Of a stretch of DNA of 64,000 nucleotides, positions 25,901 through 34,869 are shown one piece after another (the stretch's first letter is position 1; each line of letters opens with the position of its first letter). The notes below the pieces were generated by a model. The model had not been told where the DNA came from, did no database searches, and saw only the letters and a list, made by a program, of their open reading frames with translations. The translations under genes and the position numbers were made by a program. The stretch is from Atherinomorus stipes (lineage: Eukaryota; Chordata; Actinopteri; Atheriniformes; Atherinidae): NCBI GenBank assembly GCA_023101725.1, contig JALJCO010012849.1, positions 1,589,108-1,653,107 of the forward strand, in the 5' to 3' direction.

Positions 25901-26509
25901 AATTTAGCCCCATCATGCTTGTTTTATTTTTTATGTGTTTGTTTTTAATATTTTTTTCAAAAGCACAATTCAAAATCAATGTCATGTTATTCATAGAATT
26001 TTTATTTATCATTACTTTTGTCAATTTCATCTTATTTCACTGACATAATTTATTTTTTCCTTCTTTAATTGGAGAGTATGAATAATTTTGAGGGCAACTG
26101 TAAGTTTAGCAGGAAAGTTCAGGAGCAGATCAGCGGTAAGGAGTGAAAGAGTAGTGACCAAATGTTATCAAATGGTACACCATCAGGGAAAATCTTCCAT
26201 TAAGGGTAGATATAATCCAGAGATGAGGGTGAATGTCTTTGGAAAGCTTCCACTGTTCTGTGTGCTGCATGTTAAGTGTGTCGGATGTTTCTGTTTTCAG
26301 GCTGCAGCCCATCACAAAGCTCCTGTGTGTTTGTGCACTCGTGTGTTTGTATCTTAGAAAATCAGTGTTTACCTCCGCACATCTGCCCTGATGTTCACCC
26401 TGCTCTCTGGCTTCTTCACCAGGAGCTGTCGGGCGGTGCGGGGAGTTTCTGGCTGTGCCTGACGGGGGTCAAGCTGTCCTCGGACCAGAGTCCCGCTCTG
26501 CTTCACTAA
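4029..26509 (+). CDS. usp54: usp54, 3' part of the gene (11 supported exons plus 2 tentative)
   Basis: The joined exons encode the C-terminal end of a ubiquitin-specific peptidase domain followed by a long low-complexity tail. Family-specific blocks occur in the vertebrate USP54 order: [116 protein letters not shown] and [12 protein letters not shown]. The paralogue USP53 shares only part of this tail, so USP54 is the better call. USP53/54 were long annotated as inactive peptidases; K63-linkage-directed activity has since been reported for them (from memory). The His-box histidine (GKHY) is present; the Cys box would lie upstream of the window. Supported splice phases agree throughout, except across the 8153-15943 gap. 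The exact 3' end and any extra exons between 22905 and 26423 are uncertain. Which teleost copy (a or b) this is cannot be told. Confidence 0.93.
4734..4926 (+). CDS. usp54: usp54 exon: end of the USP domain
   Basis: The exon opens with [19 protein letters not shown], then [13 protein letters not shown], the last strand region of the peptidase domain. A variable stretch follows and ends in YDSEDSG. The acceptor is CTCCAG|ATCGG and the donor TCGG|GTACAG, leaving one base for the next codon. Length is 193 bp. Confidence 0.95.
5152..5334 (+). CDS. usp54: usp54 exon: Ser/Thr-rich linker
   Basis: The first two bases complete the Gly codon of the previous exon, then [19 protein letters not shown] follows, a block conserved in vertebrate USP54. 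The rest includes [11 protein letters not shown] and is probably disordered. The donor GAG|GTAATG leaves one base. Acceptor CTCTCTCAG is strong. Confidence 0.93.
5590..5652 (+). repeat. LINE 3'-tail-like fragment
   Basis: CTCCCTGTGGGATAAATAAA followed by a T run resembles the tail of L2/Rex-type fish LINEs. A sister tail is at 40225-40275 and an inverted one at 29213-29255. Confidence 0.45.
5698..5914 (+). CDS. usp54: usp54 exon: low-complexity Ser/Pro linker
   Basis: The exon runs in frame from a CGATCAG acceptor to TCCAG|GTACTG, leaving two bases. It encodes [18 protein letters not shown], a serine run, a glycine-rich part, and [13 protein letters not shown], which matches the family block before YRPTWRP. 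The middle is compositionally biased and poorly conserved. A LINE-like tail with GGGATAAATAAA lies just upstream at 5605-5640, so the acceptor's surroundings are partly transposon-derived. Confidence 0.9.
7113..7493 (+). CDS. usp54: usp54 exon: [10 protein letters not shown] block and [13 protein letters not shown] block
   Basis: One base completes a Ser codon, then [18 protein letters not shown] and [16 protein letters not shown] follow, both strongly conserved in USP54. A variable Pro/Gly-rich middle leads to [20 protein letters not shown]. The donor GACAG|GTAGGT leaves two bases. Length is 381 bp. Confidence 0.95.
7754..7881 (+). CDS. usp54: usp54 exon: [14 protein letters not shown] block
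   Basis: The first base completes an Arg codon left by the previous exon. The product includes [20 protein letters not shown] and [18 protein letters not shown], corresponding to the PSWRHIPKSHSSSIL block of mammalian USP54. The acceptor is TTTCTGCAG and the donor GCAG|GTATTT, leaving one base. Confidence 0.93.
7995..8153 (+). CDS. usp54: usp54 exon: charged helical segment [14 protein letters not shown]
   Basis: The exon encodes [20 protein letters not shown], then a Lys/Glu/Arg/Gln-rich run, then [18 protein letters not shown]. The heptad-like charged run suggests a coiled coil or long helix. Both ends match vertebrate USP54 closely. The donor CCAGG|GTATGG leaves one base. In other vertebrates a conserved exon (about SLQEAESVFEES to NEAIS) should follow; it is not seen here. 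Confidence 0.95.
9430..9560 (+). repeat. Short dispersed repeat with CAGCAGGGGGCGACTCC
   Basis: The sequence GAAGCCAATGC then CAGCAGGGGGCGACTCCTGT with GGTTGCAAAAA is a common fish interspersed unit. No coding capacity. Confidence 0.4.
9645..10235. mobile_element. DNA-transposon remnant with a short ORF start
   Basis: The ends read TTAAGGCTACAGTATACTTC (left) and ATAAATTAGGCTTTAG (right, roughly complementary in sense to a GGCT...TATA end). Inside, ATG at 9861 opens [18 protein letters not shown] before a stop at 9930-9932. The superfamily is not certain; Harbinger-like is possible. Confidence 0.4.
10383..10720. repeat. Poly-G block, possibly an assembly artefact
   Basis: Long G runs (up to about 15) are broken by single T, A or short words, with one C-run near 10424-10437. 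The texture differs sharply from its neighbours. It could be a real G-rich satellite or a poorly resolved consensus. Confidence 0.6.
11029..12085. mobile_element. Candidate DNA element interrupted by a hAT MITE
   Basis: The left end AAAAGGGGTTGAATTTCTCC (to CCTTAG) resembles the reverse complement of the right end, AAAGGGTGAATTCCGATTCC (to CCTTAG), with small gaps. AATTGGGACA occurs near both ends. The 11546-11942 hAT copy lies inside, so this element is older. Confidence 0.4.
11546..11942. mobile_element. hAT MITE, 397 bp, with 8-bp target duplication
   Basis: Ends AAGGGCTGGACGATTA and ...TAATTGTCCAGCCCTA are inverted repeats. They are flanked by a perfect direct duplication CCAGATAG (11538-11545 and 11943-11950). 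Internal repeats of ATCACGATTA are present. An 8-bp duplication identifies hAT transposition. Confidence 0.9.
13854..13938. repeat. (TA)n microsatellite
   Basis: About 85 bp of alternating TA with a few G interruptions. Confidence 0.95.
14225..15240 (+). mobile_element. Tc1-like transposon remnant A
   Basis: The + strand keeps decayed transposase: [19 protein letters not shown], then [11 protein letters not shown], the C-terminal catalytic-domain region (SPDLNxIExxW) of Tc1 transposases. The 3' end GGCTCAAGATTTTTGCACAG resembles the usual Tc1 terminus. CTATCTACAGCAGATGA at 14264 is shared with remnant B. Large internal deletions and stops make it inactive. Confidence 0.75.
15943..16090 (+). 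CDS. usp54: usp54 exon: PLHEANAHS segment
   Basis: The frame reads [20 protein letters not shown], then [20 protein letters not shown], ending CGCAG|GTACC with two bases that join the next exon as a Ser codon ([11 protein letters not shown]). It corresponds to the region after LALHGAS in mammalian USP54, with only weak similarity (LH, A, HS). Two acceptors are possible: CTCAG at 15942 or CTCAG at 15952. The former joins exon 8153 in frame if the missing exon is skipped. Confidence 0.72.
17640..17965. repeat. Degenerate tandem repeat, roughly 115-bp period
   Basis: Words such as GCTAGCCT, TTCAAAAGCC, AGCCATTTGCTA and ATTAGC recur about three times in order. Divergence is high. Confidence 0.5.
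18827..18880. repeat. Fragment of the CTTATCCAGTTCAGG repeat
   Basis: CAGTCATTTTCTGTACCGCT followed by TATCCAGTTCAGGATCGCGG matches the first 45 bases of the fuller copy at 29729. Confidence 0.75.
19323..20131 (+). CDS. usp54: usp54 large exon: Pro-rich tail with two PPxY motifs
   Basis: This 809-bp exon begins in the family block [15 protein letters not shown] and ends in [19 protein letters not shown], both conserved. The middle is Pro/Gly/Glu-rich and diverged. Two PPPY tetrapeptides (in PPPPPYRP and PPPPYPPE) fit the consensus for WW-domain ligands. The acceptor is GTCCTCCAG and the donor ACAG|GTATGA, leaving one base. The exon is shorter than my recollection of the mammalian counterpart. 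Confidence 0.93.
20143..20181. repeat. usp54: (CA)n microsatellite after a usp54 donor
   Basis: The CA run begins 12 bases after the exon donor at 20131, so length change here could affect that splice site. Confidence 0.9.
20985..21780 (+). mobile_element. Tc1-like transposon remnant B
   Basis: Decayed Tc1 sequence runs from TACAAATTCTTGATGCA to ATTGACTTTCAAGTTCATTA. The part around 21565-21605 still reads like a [10 protein letters not shown] transposase block before deletion and frameshift. It shares the family and strand of remnant A. Confidence 0.75.
22189..22316 (+). CDS. usp54: usp54 exon: GCSPSERL segment
   Basis: The acceptor GTTTCAG|GC completes a Gly codon, followed by [20 protein letters not shown] and [10 protein letters not shown] up to a donor AACAAG|GTAACA in phase 0. 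The start matches the family's GCS after SQA. The first 13 exon bases and the acceptor are repeated at 26295-26313. Confidence 0.85.
22419..22550 (+). CDS. usp54: usp54 exon: [12 protein letters not shown] block
   Basis: The 44-codon exon opens [19 protein letters not shown], then [18 protein letters not shown]. The [10 protein letters not shown] motif is a recognisable late block of USP54. Acceptor CTCTACAG and donor CTT|GTGAGT are both strong, and both ends are phase 0. Confidence 0.93.
22789..22905 (+). CDS. usp54: Tentative usp54 exon after the LSGTVV block
   Basis: From a GATGTCAG acceptor to CACAG|GTAAAC there are 39 open codons, phase 0 at both ends, rich in Ser, Thr and Pro ([19 protein letters not shown]). 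This would fit the serine-rich stretch that follows in mammals. If the upstream AAAG or GCAG acceptor were used instead, the frame would stop at 22817-22819, giving a short alternative C-terminus. Confidence 0.45.
23804..24540. mobile_element. hAT element, 737 bp, with 8-bp target duplication
   Basis: Ends CAGGGGTGCCCAAACG and ...TTTGGGCACCCCTG are inverted repeats. Flanks TTTTAAAG (23796-23803) and TTTCAAAG (24541-24548) match at 7 of 8. GGCCAAA / GGCCAACTTTGGCC subterminal words are typical of this common group. No intact transposase. Confidence 0.9.
25630..26100. mobile_element. Mariner-type MITE, 471 bp, with TA target sites
   Basis: Left CAGTCGTCCTCAAAACTATT and the reverse-complemented right CAGTTGCCCTCAAAATTATT match at 17 of 20, and TA flanks both sides (25628-25629, 26101-26102). 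The interior is AT-rich with no transposase. Confidence 0.88.
26423..26509 (+). CDS. usp54: Tentative usp54 terminal coding exon
   Basis: After a strong acceptor (CTTCTTCACCAG) the phase-0 frame reads [16 protein letters not shown], then [12 protein letters not shown] and TAA. It accepts the phase-0 end of 22905. The loose GxGFLFVL-like pattern resembles the mammalian C-terminus but does not prove it. The same frame is open upstream to 26301, where a second GCSPS exon start occurs. Confidence 0.45.
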   Translation, partial: ELSGGAGSFWLCLTGVKLSSDQSPALLH

Positions 26510-28675
26510 CGTCTCGCTGCGTCCACCTTTACGTGGGGGCAGCAGCGCCGGGGGTCCTTTGACAGACCAGGAATTGGCGCGGGAGGATCAACCCGACCCC
26601 CGTTCCTCCTCCTCCTCCTCCTCCACGCAGAAACACATGCACGCACATCAGCACTGACGTAGAGCCTCCCTCAGCGCCTGCAGCACCTTGCTTAGCCCTT
26701 CCTTTGCCTTCCCTCCTCCCTTTTTGACCCACTATTCTGTCTATGCAGTCACTCTGACCTCCCCTAACTACAACCTCAACCTTTCCCCCCCCTACTACCC
26801 CAGGACTGTTGTTTCTTGTCCCCCCCTGGGTTTTTAGAGGGTTTTCCTGTGTAGTCTTGGTCTGACTGAGACCAGCAAACTTGTTCTTTACCCCACAGGA
26901 CCCCAAGCTCAGGGGGAGACTCTTTACCAAGTAGCCACGCCTCTTCCTCTTTCTTCATGGGCATTTCCTTTTGGACGCACATGTAGCTGAACTGGGTCTA
27001 TCTCAGATGGACAGCCATATTTTTCTCTTTCTTTTTGGGGGTTTTGTTGTGTTTTTCCTCCTGTGTGCGCACAGTAAATCCACCAAGACTGAACTCTTAA
27101 TAACTAAAAAGTCATGTACAGAAAAACTCATGTATGAAACCTGTATGTTAATTAATAAGACCTTATGGAATGTTGATAATGATAATTAACAAATATTGAT
27201 TAACTAAAAGTGGTACTTCCTCATGTCTGCATTTCAAATAGGAGTGGAGTGCACTTCACAAGTGTCCAGCTGGATTTTCCGTCCCCCCTCCCCAACCCCC
27301 CACCCCCCACCCCCAAACCGCTCGCCGACCTAATGACAGCTCTCCCGTTTCTACCGGGAGATTAAACAAGAAAAGCGCTTCCTTTTATTTTTTCTTCGTT
27401 TCTCTCTCTGCTGCTTTTCCTTGTTCTTTTCTTTCTACCAGTCTTTTATTCTTGCTTGCTTTCTTTGTTTAGAACGGGGGGGGGGGGGGGGGGGAACAGT
27501 AGCACCACAAACAGGCCAGCAAGGGAGGAAAGTGGAGAAGGGATGCGAGAATGTAGGTTAGGAAACCCGTCTCTTAGGCTTTTAACAATGAAAGCAGATG
27601 ACTCAAGTGCACTTTGCGGGGGATGCTCGGCAGAAGTGCACTTTTCCGAAAGGCTGTTTGACTGGGAAGCAGGTGGTGAGAAGTCGATGGTGTTTGTTTT
27701 ACTTCAAGGCCTCAGGTGAACTTCAGTGGCACTTTCACGGTTCACGGTTTTAAGGTTTCTCTCATTCTTTGAAAGTGGTTTTGAGACCCAGATGTGAACA
27801 GAAAAATACTAATCTTCAGCCTGAGACAAAGACATGTTTAATATGAATATGCTTTATATGATAAATACATATTAGAGGTATATTTTCAGCCAGGGAGCTA
27901 TCTTTAGAGATGTCAACCACTCACCAACAGTTATTATAAAGTTAAGATTTAATTCTCTCCCCCTGCACATGAGTAGCATTCTGACATGGAGTATATTTAT
28001 TATATGAGTTATTCTATACAGATTAATGAAACCCTTATTAAACAACTGGCCAATGTAAAGTTTTTCAAGAGTTTACTGATGTTGACTGATCGTTGTAACT
28101 AAACCAAAGGTTGGCACTTAACTTTTCCTTTTTCATTTAAGTTCATAATATGTTGATTGTTTGTTATTTGGGTTGTGGATGTGGGAGAATGTAGCCAACT
28201 GTAGCGCATGAGTCCGCTATGCAAATCAACCTTCCCTCACAATCCTGTATCAGAGACAGTCAGGAGGCAGACACACCCACCCACCCACCCGCGGGCGCTC
28301 CCATGGACTCTGGCAGACACACGGAGACAAAGGAGGATGAGGAAGATGAGGAGATCTCATGTTTAATGCTGCTCGTGAACTTTGTCGTTCTGCATCTACT
28401 GCTATGTTGCAACCAATGGAATGCAAAAAGAGAGCAACGAGCCAGTGGAGAGGAAGAGGGAGAAACGGAGCGAATGAATGTAAACTAAGAGATGAAAGTG
28501 TGTGTTTTTGAATGATGCGATGGACAAAGAAGGCGAAGGGGAAATGACAGGTGAAGATGGATTTTTTTTTGTGGGTGTGTGTAGACTTGAGTGTGTGTCA
28601 GTTTTGGGGTGGTGTTGCTCGGGGAAAGAGGGAACCTGTATTTTTGCAATAAAGTTATTACCAATGCACTCCCAC
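26510..28675 (+). other. usp54: Putative usp54 3' UTR with a poly(A) signal
   Basis: The first AATAAA after the tentative stop is at 28648-28653 (TTGCAATAAAGTTATT). The stretch holds a CTCCTCCTCC run (26603-26622), a 19-G run (27476-27494) and no convincing coding sequence. The extent is inferred only from the signal. Confidence 0.4.
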
Positions 28676-29204
28676 AGGGGGCGTAACCACCGTACGACGT
28701 CTGTGTGGTCATTTGTGGAGAGATCAAAGAAGCAGAAGCGAGAAACTGAAAGGTCCAACAATCTTTCAGCAACAGGAAATTCCCTCGATATGATAATATC
28801 TTCAAGAATTACATCTGAAAACTAAATAGATTTCACCCGGTTGAGATGAAAAATGTGCCAGAATAGCGCACCATGATAGACTGAAAGGTTAAGATTAATA
28901 TTTTTACAGTTTTACCTCCAGCTAGAGTGGAAATAAATGACAAGACTAGAGTATGGTAACAAAAAGAAAGAAGTAAAATAAAAAAAAAAAATGAGATAAC
29001 TGCATTAATACAAAAGATTTCTTTAAGAAATCTCATCCTTTATCCCATACCCAGTTTGCACATTATTGATTCCTCCCTCTCCATGCATCATAGCCCATAC
29101 CCCAGGGACTCAAATGAAGAAGGTGACCAGTGGATTCAAGGCAACAGACTTTTAATAAAATCCGACATCCTTACAATAGAGCTATTATTTGAAAAGGACT
29201 TCAT

Positions 29205-29260
29205 TTAAATACGATAAGATTAGATATTTTATTCATCCCCAGGAGGAAATTCACAAGTTC
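29205..29260 (-). repeat. LINE 3' tail, minus orientation
   Basis: GATTTATTTATTCATCCCCAGG-like sequence (ATATTTTATTCATCCCCAGG, then AGGAAATTC) is the inverted form of the TTCCCCTGGGATAAATAAAG tail seen at 40235. Confidence 0.5.
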
Positions 29261-29728
29261 TCGCATTATCCTCAAAATTTAAGAAAAGAGGGCATGCAAT
29301 AAATGCTGATAGAAAAAAATTTAAAAGGGTATGAAAAGTCCAGTGTAAAGTAAAGTGTGCAGGTTAGAGTGCATGGTGTGCAGTCTGCAGGACATTACAG
29401 GACAAAATTGGGGCTGTTATGGTTTGGAAATATGCTGTGCAGTGGATCTGGCAGAGCCCGTCGCTCTGCCAGTCGTCCGCCTTGATTCCCTCAACAGTCT
29501 GTCTTCTCCATCAGTTTGTGTGAGGTATATGATACAACTGATAAAGTGGCCTTATTTTTGCATTAATTTCCCACCCTGACATAATTCATCATGCCCCATT
29601 AATCATTATATGCACTTAAGAAACTTTAGTCTAAACTTTAATCAGGTTTGTAGTTTTGTGGGCATTTTTTCTTTACAGTACTTTTTCTTTTCCTGTTCCA
29701 TATGTGACAAATTGTGTGGAAGTCTACT

Positions 29729-30125
29729 TCATTCATTCATTCATTTTCTATACCACTTATCCAGTTCAGGGTCGTGGGGGTTGCTGGAGCCTATCCCAGC
29801 TATTATCAGGCGAGAGGCGGGGTACACCCTCGACCGGTTGCCAGTCTGTTGCACGGCCAACACAGAGAGACAGACAACCACTCACACTCACTCCTATGGC
29901 AATTTAGAGTAACCAATTAACCAAACATGCATGTCTTTGGACGGTGGGAGGAAGCTGGAGTACCCGGAGAGAACAGACACATGCACGGGGAGAACATGCA
30001 AACACATGCTACACAGCTGGAATTCACTGTTAGAATTGTTTGAACCCCTCCCCAGCCGGGACTCGAGCAAGCAACCACCTTGCTGTGAGGCTGCAGTGCT
30101 AAACACCACAACACCATGCAGCCAA
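29729..30125. repeat. Abundant teleost interspersed repeat, fuller copy
   Basis: The sequence runs from CATTCATTTTCTATACCACT through GGAGCCTATCCCAGCTATTA, GCATGTCTTTGGACGGTGGG and GTACCCGGAGAGAAC to CACCATGCAGCC. I know this as one of the commonest repeats of fish genomes, but not its class with certainty. Confidence 0.7.
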
Positions 30126-30149
30126 GGGTTGTACTTGTAAAACATTTAT

Positions 30150-30722
30150 AGATTTAGTTGTTCTTTTATGGTAGAGAGCTATAGAGTCATAAGTGGAAGT
30201 GGTTATAGAGATCATACAAACCCAACATTCATACAGTTAAATTTATTGAAACTTTGTGAAATGATAGAGTACAATATTTTAAAATGTATGTATACAGTGC
30301 ACAGAAAGAAATACATCTTAATAGGAAATGAGATTTTTAGAAAAATTAGATTCAGAACAGTGATGAAGGAAAGGTACAATTAAAGGCGTCAGTTTATGGA
30401 ACAATCTTCATAGTGAGATAAAACAATCTAAATCTTTTTCTTGATTTAAAAAAATTGAAAATGATCATGATGAAGTGACATGTACTAGATAAGCTGATGT
30501 TTTGTTGTGTAATATTTTTTGTTTGTTTATATTTGTGTGGTTTTCTTTAGTGTGTTGTAATAGTCTAAACTGAACAGTTTACTTTCTTTTATGTGAATAA
30601 GGGGCAGATATTATAAGTTTGTACTTCTTTCTGCTCCTTTTCAATCATAATTTCTTTGAGTTGTAACACAAATTATTTATATTTATCATTGAATGAATGA
30701 AATAAATAAACAAACTGAATTT
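30150..30722 (+). mobile_element. Non-LTR retrotransposon 3' end
   Basis: A decayed frame near 30385-30460 reads KGVSLWNNL then IKQSKS and FKK, a C-terminal pattern (GxxLWNxL...K) of fish LINE polyproteins. It is followed by TTCTTTCTGCTCCTTTTCAA and a GAAATAAATAAACAAA tail. Confidence 0.55.
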
Positions 30723-33309
30723 TATTTCCTTTAGTCACATGTAAATTTCATATTTTCCTTGTCCTATGGTGGCCTGTATTGCACGACTGTGGGCGCTTTT
30801 CACCACACAGCTTCCTTTTATCCACTCGCATCCTTTGACCCAGAAATCATTTCCCCTCCCCGCCACCCCCAAAGATTTTTCAGTAACCTTTAATGCACAT
30901 CAAGAAGAAAGGAGGCTTCTGGAAGAGCTCAAAGCAAGAAAACACATTTATACTTTGTTGAAGTCAAAGTGGCAGGATGTGCAAATCTCAAGTCTCTACA
31001 GGCAGCGCACATTTTTACCATCAGACAGGTTCTGTCTCACAAGCTAAAAATAGTGACATATGTTAGTATTAATGAATATCATCCTGTAACAAATAATAAT
31101 AAAAAATAGACCCCTGTAAATATTTTGAAGCTGAAATATCCATGTTTTGATTGTAGCAGCTGAACAGTTCTGTGCCCGTTGAGGAGACAGGATGCAGAAC
31201 GAGAGGAATGCTGAGCAGCTTTCACCCATTTTAAAAGAAGCTTCTGCTCAAGTTCATCAATGAAGATCTGTTCCTTCAAGTTTGACCCTGTGTTTGATTT
31301 ACGGGCATTTTATCCTGACTTTGCCACTTGCACTTTATCACTTCCACAACCTGTCAGTCTGTTACAAACTCTGGTCTCCGGCCAGTCAATCTGATTCCTG
31401 TTGTTGAAAACTGTTGACTGTCCGTTCATTTCCTCTCCTTGTTGCCTCTTCAACATGTCAACCTCTCTGATACCAGAGGAGCCTGAAAAAAAAAAAAAAG
31501 TATTTTCCAACTATGCTCATCCATAAATGCCAGGGGGATCCTTTCCTTTCCTCTACAATCACGTCACTGCTCCACTTAGATGATTAATAGGAGCCTAATT
31601 ACCAGAAAACTGTCATAAATTCAACTCTTGTACATCAATAATTTTATGGCATCTTTTCAGTGAATTTGTCTTTATTGAACTGCAGTTTGATTTGCTGCCA
31701 CTAGATGTAAGCAGTGATACACTGGCCTGCCATATGCATACAGTACAGTCATTTGCTTTAATTCACTGAGGCAGTGGCACACTGTTGACACTCATAAACA
31801 CCCTCGCAAACACACTTTGCTCCAGTCTAGGCAACCTTTTGTTGTCAAAGTTTGTCTTGTAAGTTGAGGAGACAATTAAAAGTTTGACAGAGCTTTTGTT
31901 GAGGAAACAGGAGATAGAAAGCAGGAATCCCTGCAGAGCAGAGCAAAGAAATAGTGATGGATCAATAGCCATTAACTTTCACATACACCTCTTTCTGGTA
32001 CACGGAGAGTGCATTTGATGGCTCTTTTATGTGTGCATATGTGTGACTGTGTGTGTGCTTCTTCGCTGTCTAGGTGACATGAAATTGTGGCGAGGGTGTT
32101 GTTCCTTAGTGCAGTCTTTTCTATTGGTCCAGTCCTCTCAACTCTTCAAGTGGCAATAAATATTTGTGTGGTTGTAGTAAGATGACATCTGTTAAAATGC
32201 AAAGAGTGCAACCACCCTTCAACAGTGCACAACAAGAGCATCACATCAGCAAATTATAGGAATTTCCTGCAGACTGACAGAGAAACTGGAGGGCAATGCA
32301 GAAAGAATAGCTCTATTTTTGTGGCAAATACACAATAAGAAATAAGCAGCTTCCATAAAGAAGGCTTAATGAACAATACATTTCATGTGCATAAAGATGT
32401 GAAGACCTACAGATCTGTGTGAACCTTTAACGTGCAGAGTTGTGCAAATTTGATGAGTTTCTAATTAAAATCAGAATAGTAAGTAGGATCATTTCTTATT
32501 TAATTAATGAGCAGTTGCTAAGAGAAGTGGCTATCATTCTTACAAATGTCATCTGTGTTCGTTAAGAACTAAGGCGACGACAGACAAAACATGCATGTGG
32601 AAGATTTTGTCATGCATAGGGCAGTGCATGTATTGTATCCACCTGGAACCTAATAACTATTTTAAGTGGGGAAAGAAAGCAGTCGCTCCAGTGGGTAAGC
32701 TGGCCAGTGCTGAATACTGATGAGATTTAAAATGAGAGGTATTTCTTGAAAAACCAGTGGATGTGATATGAAAATCAACACAATTGTTCTCTTTAAGAGC
32801 ACACCTTAGGTTGAATTTGATGGACATTCATAGTTTTCTCCTTTAAAACAGTCTTATTGGTGATAGAAATACATATTTGCTCACAGAGGGAAAAAAAGGG
32901 AAAAAAGCAACGTTTCTTTTGTTTGAGATGGTAAATGCAAACAATGACAAGCTGGGATTGTGCATATTCCTCTAACCCTGATCATGCATTTTAAACAACT
33001 AGCCATAATTTGTGGGAGTCAAAAAATGAGTAATTACAAAAACAGACACGAATGGAGTGGGGGAAAACTAGTGAAGGATGGGAATCAAACCATAAATCTC
33101 TCACTTAATCTGCCTCCTAAGTCTTTTTTGTGCTGGTTGAGAGTGACACGTGTCAGCATCCTCACGATACAATTAGCTTTCACTGTAATACTTCGACTGT
33201 ACGTACTCTGCCATGGATCAGTGCGAGTGTTCTATATTTTGTTATGAAATCGTATTTGCATCTTTTCCTGCGTAATTAATGCTTTGCATGTTTAAAAGCT
33301 CTGCAGAAC

Positions 33310-33690
33310 TTTGGCAGATTTTCACAGTCTGGTTCCTAACAACTGTTAATTCAACATCAGTCTTGCATCCCACCTCTTCTCTAAGCTCTTTCCACCCAGA
33401 AAAAGTCAGACTGGCTTTGACTGCAACTTTCTCTAGTTCACCTCTTTGCTTCCTGCCTGTCTTTTCTGAAACAACCATGGTGCATGTTCAAATGGCCAGT
33501 GTGTTGATATCCAGTTGCTGGCATTTGATACTGTGCCATAAAGCAAAATGGAGCTGTTATGTAATACCCCAGGCTGGAAAAAAAAAGTTGTGAAGTGTAA
33601 TTTCTCAGCCTGAGGATGTTGCATGGCAACAACAGCCCCAGGAGTGTACACAATGAAAGTCGTTGTGCAGTTAAAACAAGTCAGAAGCAC
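33310..33690 (+). repeat. Dispersed repeat, copy 2 (same family as 1240-1690)
   Basis: It shares ordered blocks with the first copy, best preserved at 33536-33640 (CCATAAAGC, GGAAAAAAAAAGTTGTGA, GGCAACAACAGCCCC). Confidence 0.6.
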
Positions 33691-34441
33691 CAAGCTTTGA
33701 GGTCAGAAACTCAGTATTGCTTTAAAGTTTGCATTCAGGGTGGAAAACTATTCCGAACACATCTTTTGCAAATGATAGATAACAGTATATCTTATCTTTT
33801 CTTGCAATATTATGACCATATATACCTCATAAGCCATTTAATACAGAAATGAATATGCCTTTGCCTTGTTCAGACTGAGATTAAAAGCTGATTTCAGTTT
33901 CTATTTTCATTTACATCATATCAGAGTCTGTACCTACATTGATGTACAGCACAAAAACATTAGTTATAATGACAGGCTCAAAATTTGTACAGTGACGATG
34001 TTTTCTTAATCTCTTCCCAGACAAATGTAGCTTGTGTCTTGCTTCATCATCACATGGACCGTTCAACATTGACCTCTTCTACAAAATGGTTCACGTTCAG
34101 TCCTTTTGTGCGCCAACACATTTAGTTCTTGTGTCAAAGAAAAATGAAAGGATGGTTGAAAGGTGAAACTCCATGGGCTTTATTATGCTCCAGCTCCATT
34201 TTATTAATAGTTTTCCACAGTCCTCCCACTGTATTACTTTCATTTTGCTCGCAAATGGTTAGGGTTAGAATTTAAACATGCACAAAAAGTTGTTATAAAA
34301 TAAATGGTTACATTTTGAAAAATATAAATGCAAACAAATTTCAATCTCCGAGGGTACTGTCATGTCTGTAAATGCTGCCTTACAGAGAACAGTAATTTGC
34401 ACTGCCATCCTCCAAATTACCCCCATGGACTGTGACACAAG

Positions 34442-34869
34442 TAGGGATGGGCGATATAGACTAAAAAAATTTATCACGATAATTTCTCTTATTTATCACG
34501 GTAACGATAAGTGACGATAAAAACTATCAGCCAAATATTTTGTATTATAAATCTGTCACTAAAGTCTGTCTTGAAAGCCCTACAAAATACTAGAAACCAC
34601 TATATCGATTAAGTTCAAGTAGTGCACCTGTATTGCAAAACTGTAGTGACACCAATCAAACAAGTCTGAAATATGAGACCAAATGCCACATTTATTCTAA
34701 CGATGCAAACAGCAAAACTAATTTGGCTTATTAAAAAAAACAAAGTAGTGCAACTGCAAACACAACCTGATAAATTGTCATCTCACGCTAAAAACGATAA
34801 ATTCAAATTGTTATTGTGGGGAATTTCTTTGACGATATATCACACACGATAAAATATCGCCCATCCCTA
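34442..34869. mobile_element. hAT MITE, 428 bp, with 8-bp target duplication
   Basis: Ends TAGGGATGGGCGATAT and ATATCGCCCATCCCTA are a perfect 16-bp inverted repeat. Flanks GACACAAG (34434-34441) and GACGCAAG (34870-34877) match at 7 of 8. TATCACGATAA words recur inside. Confidence 0.92.
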
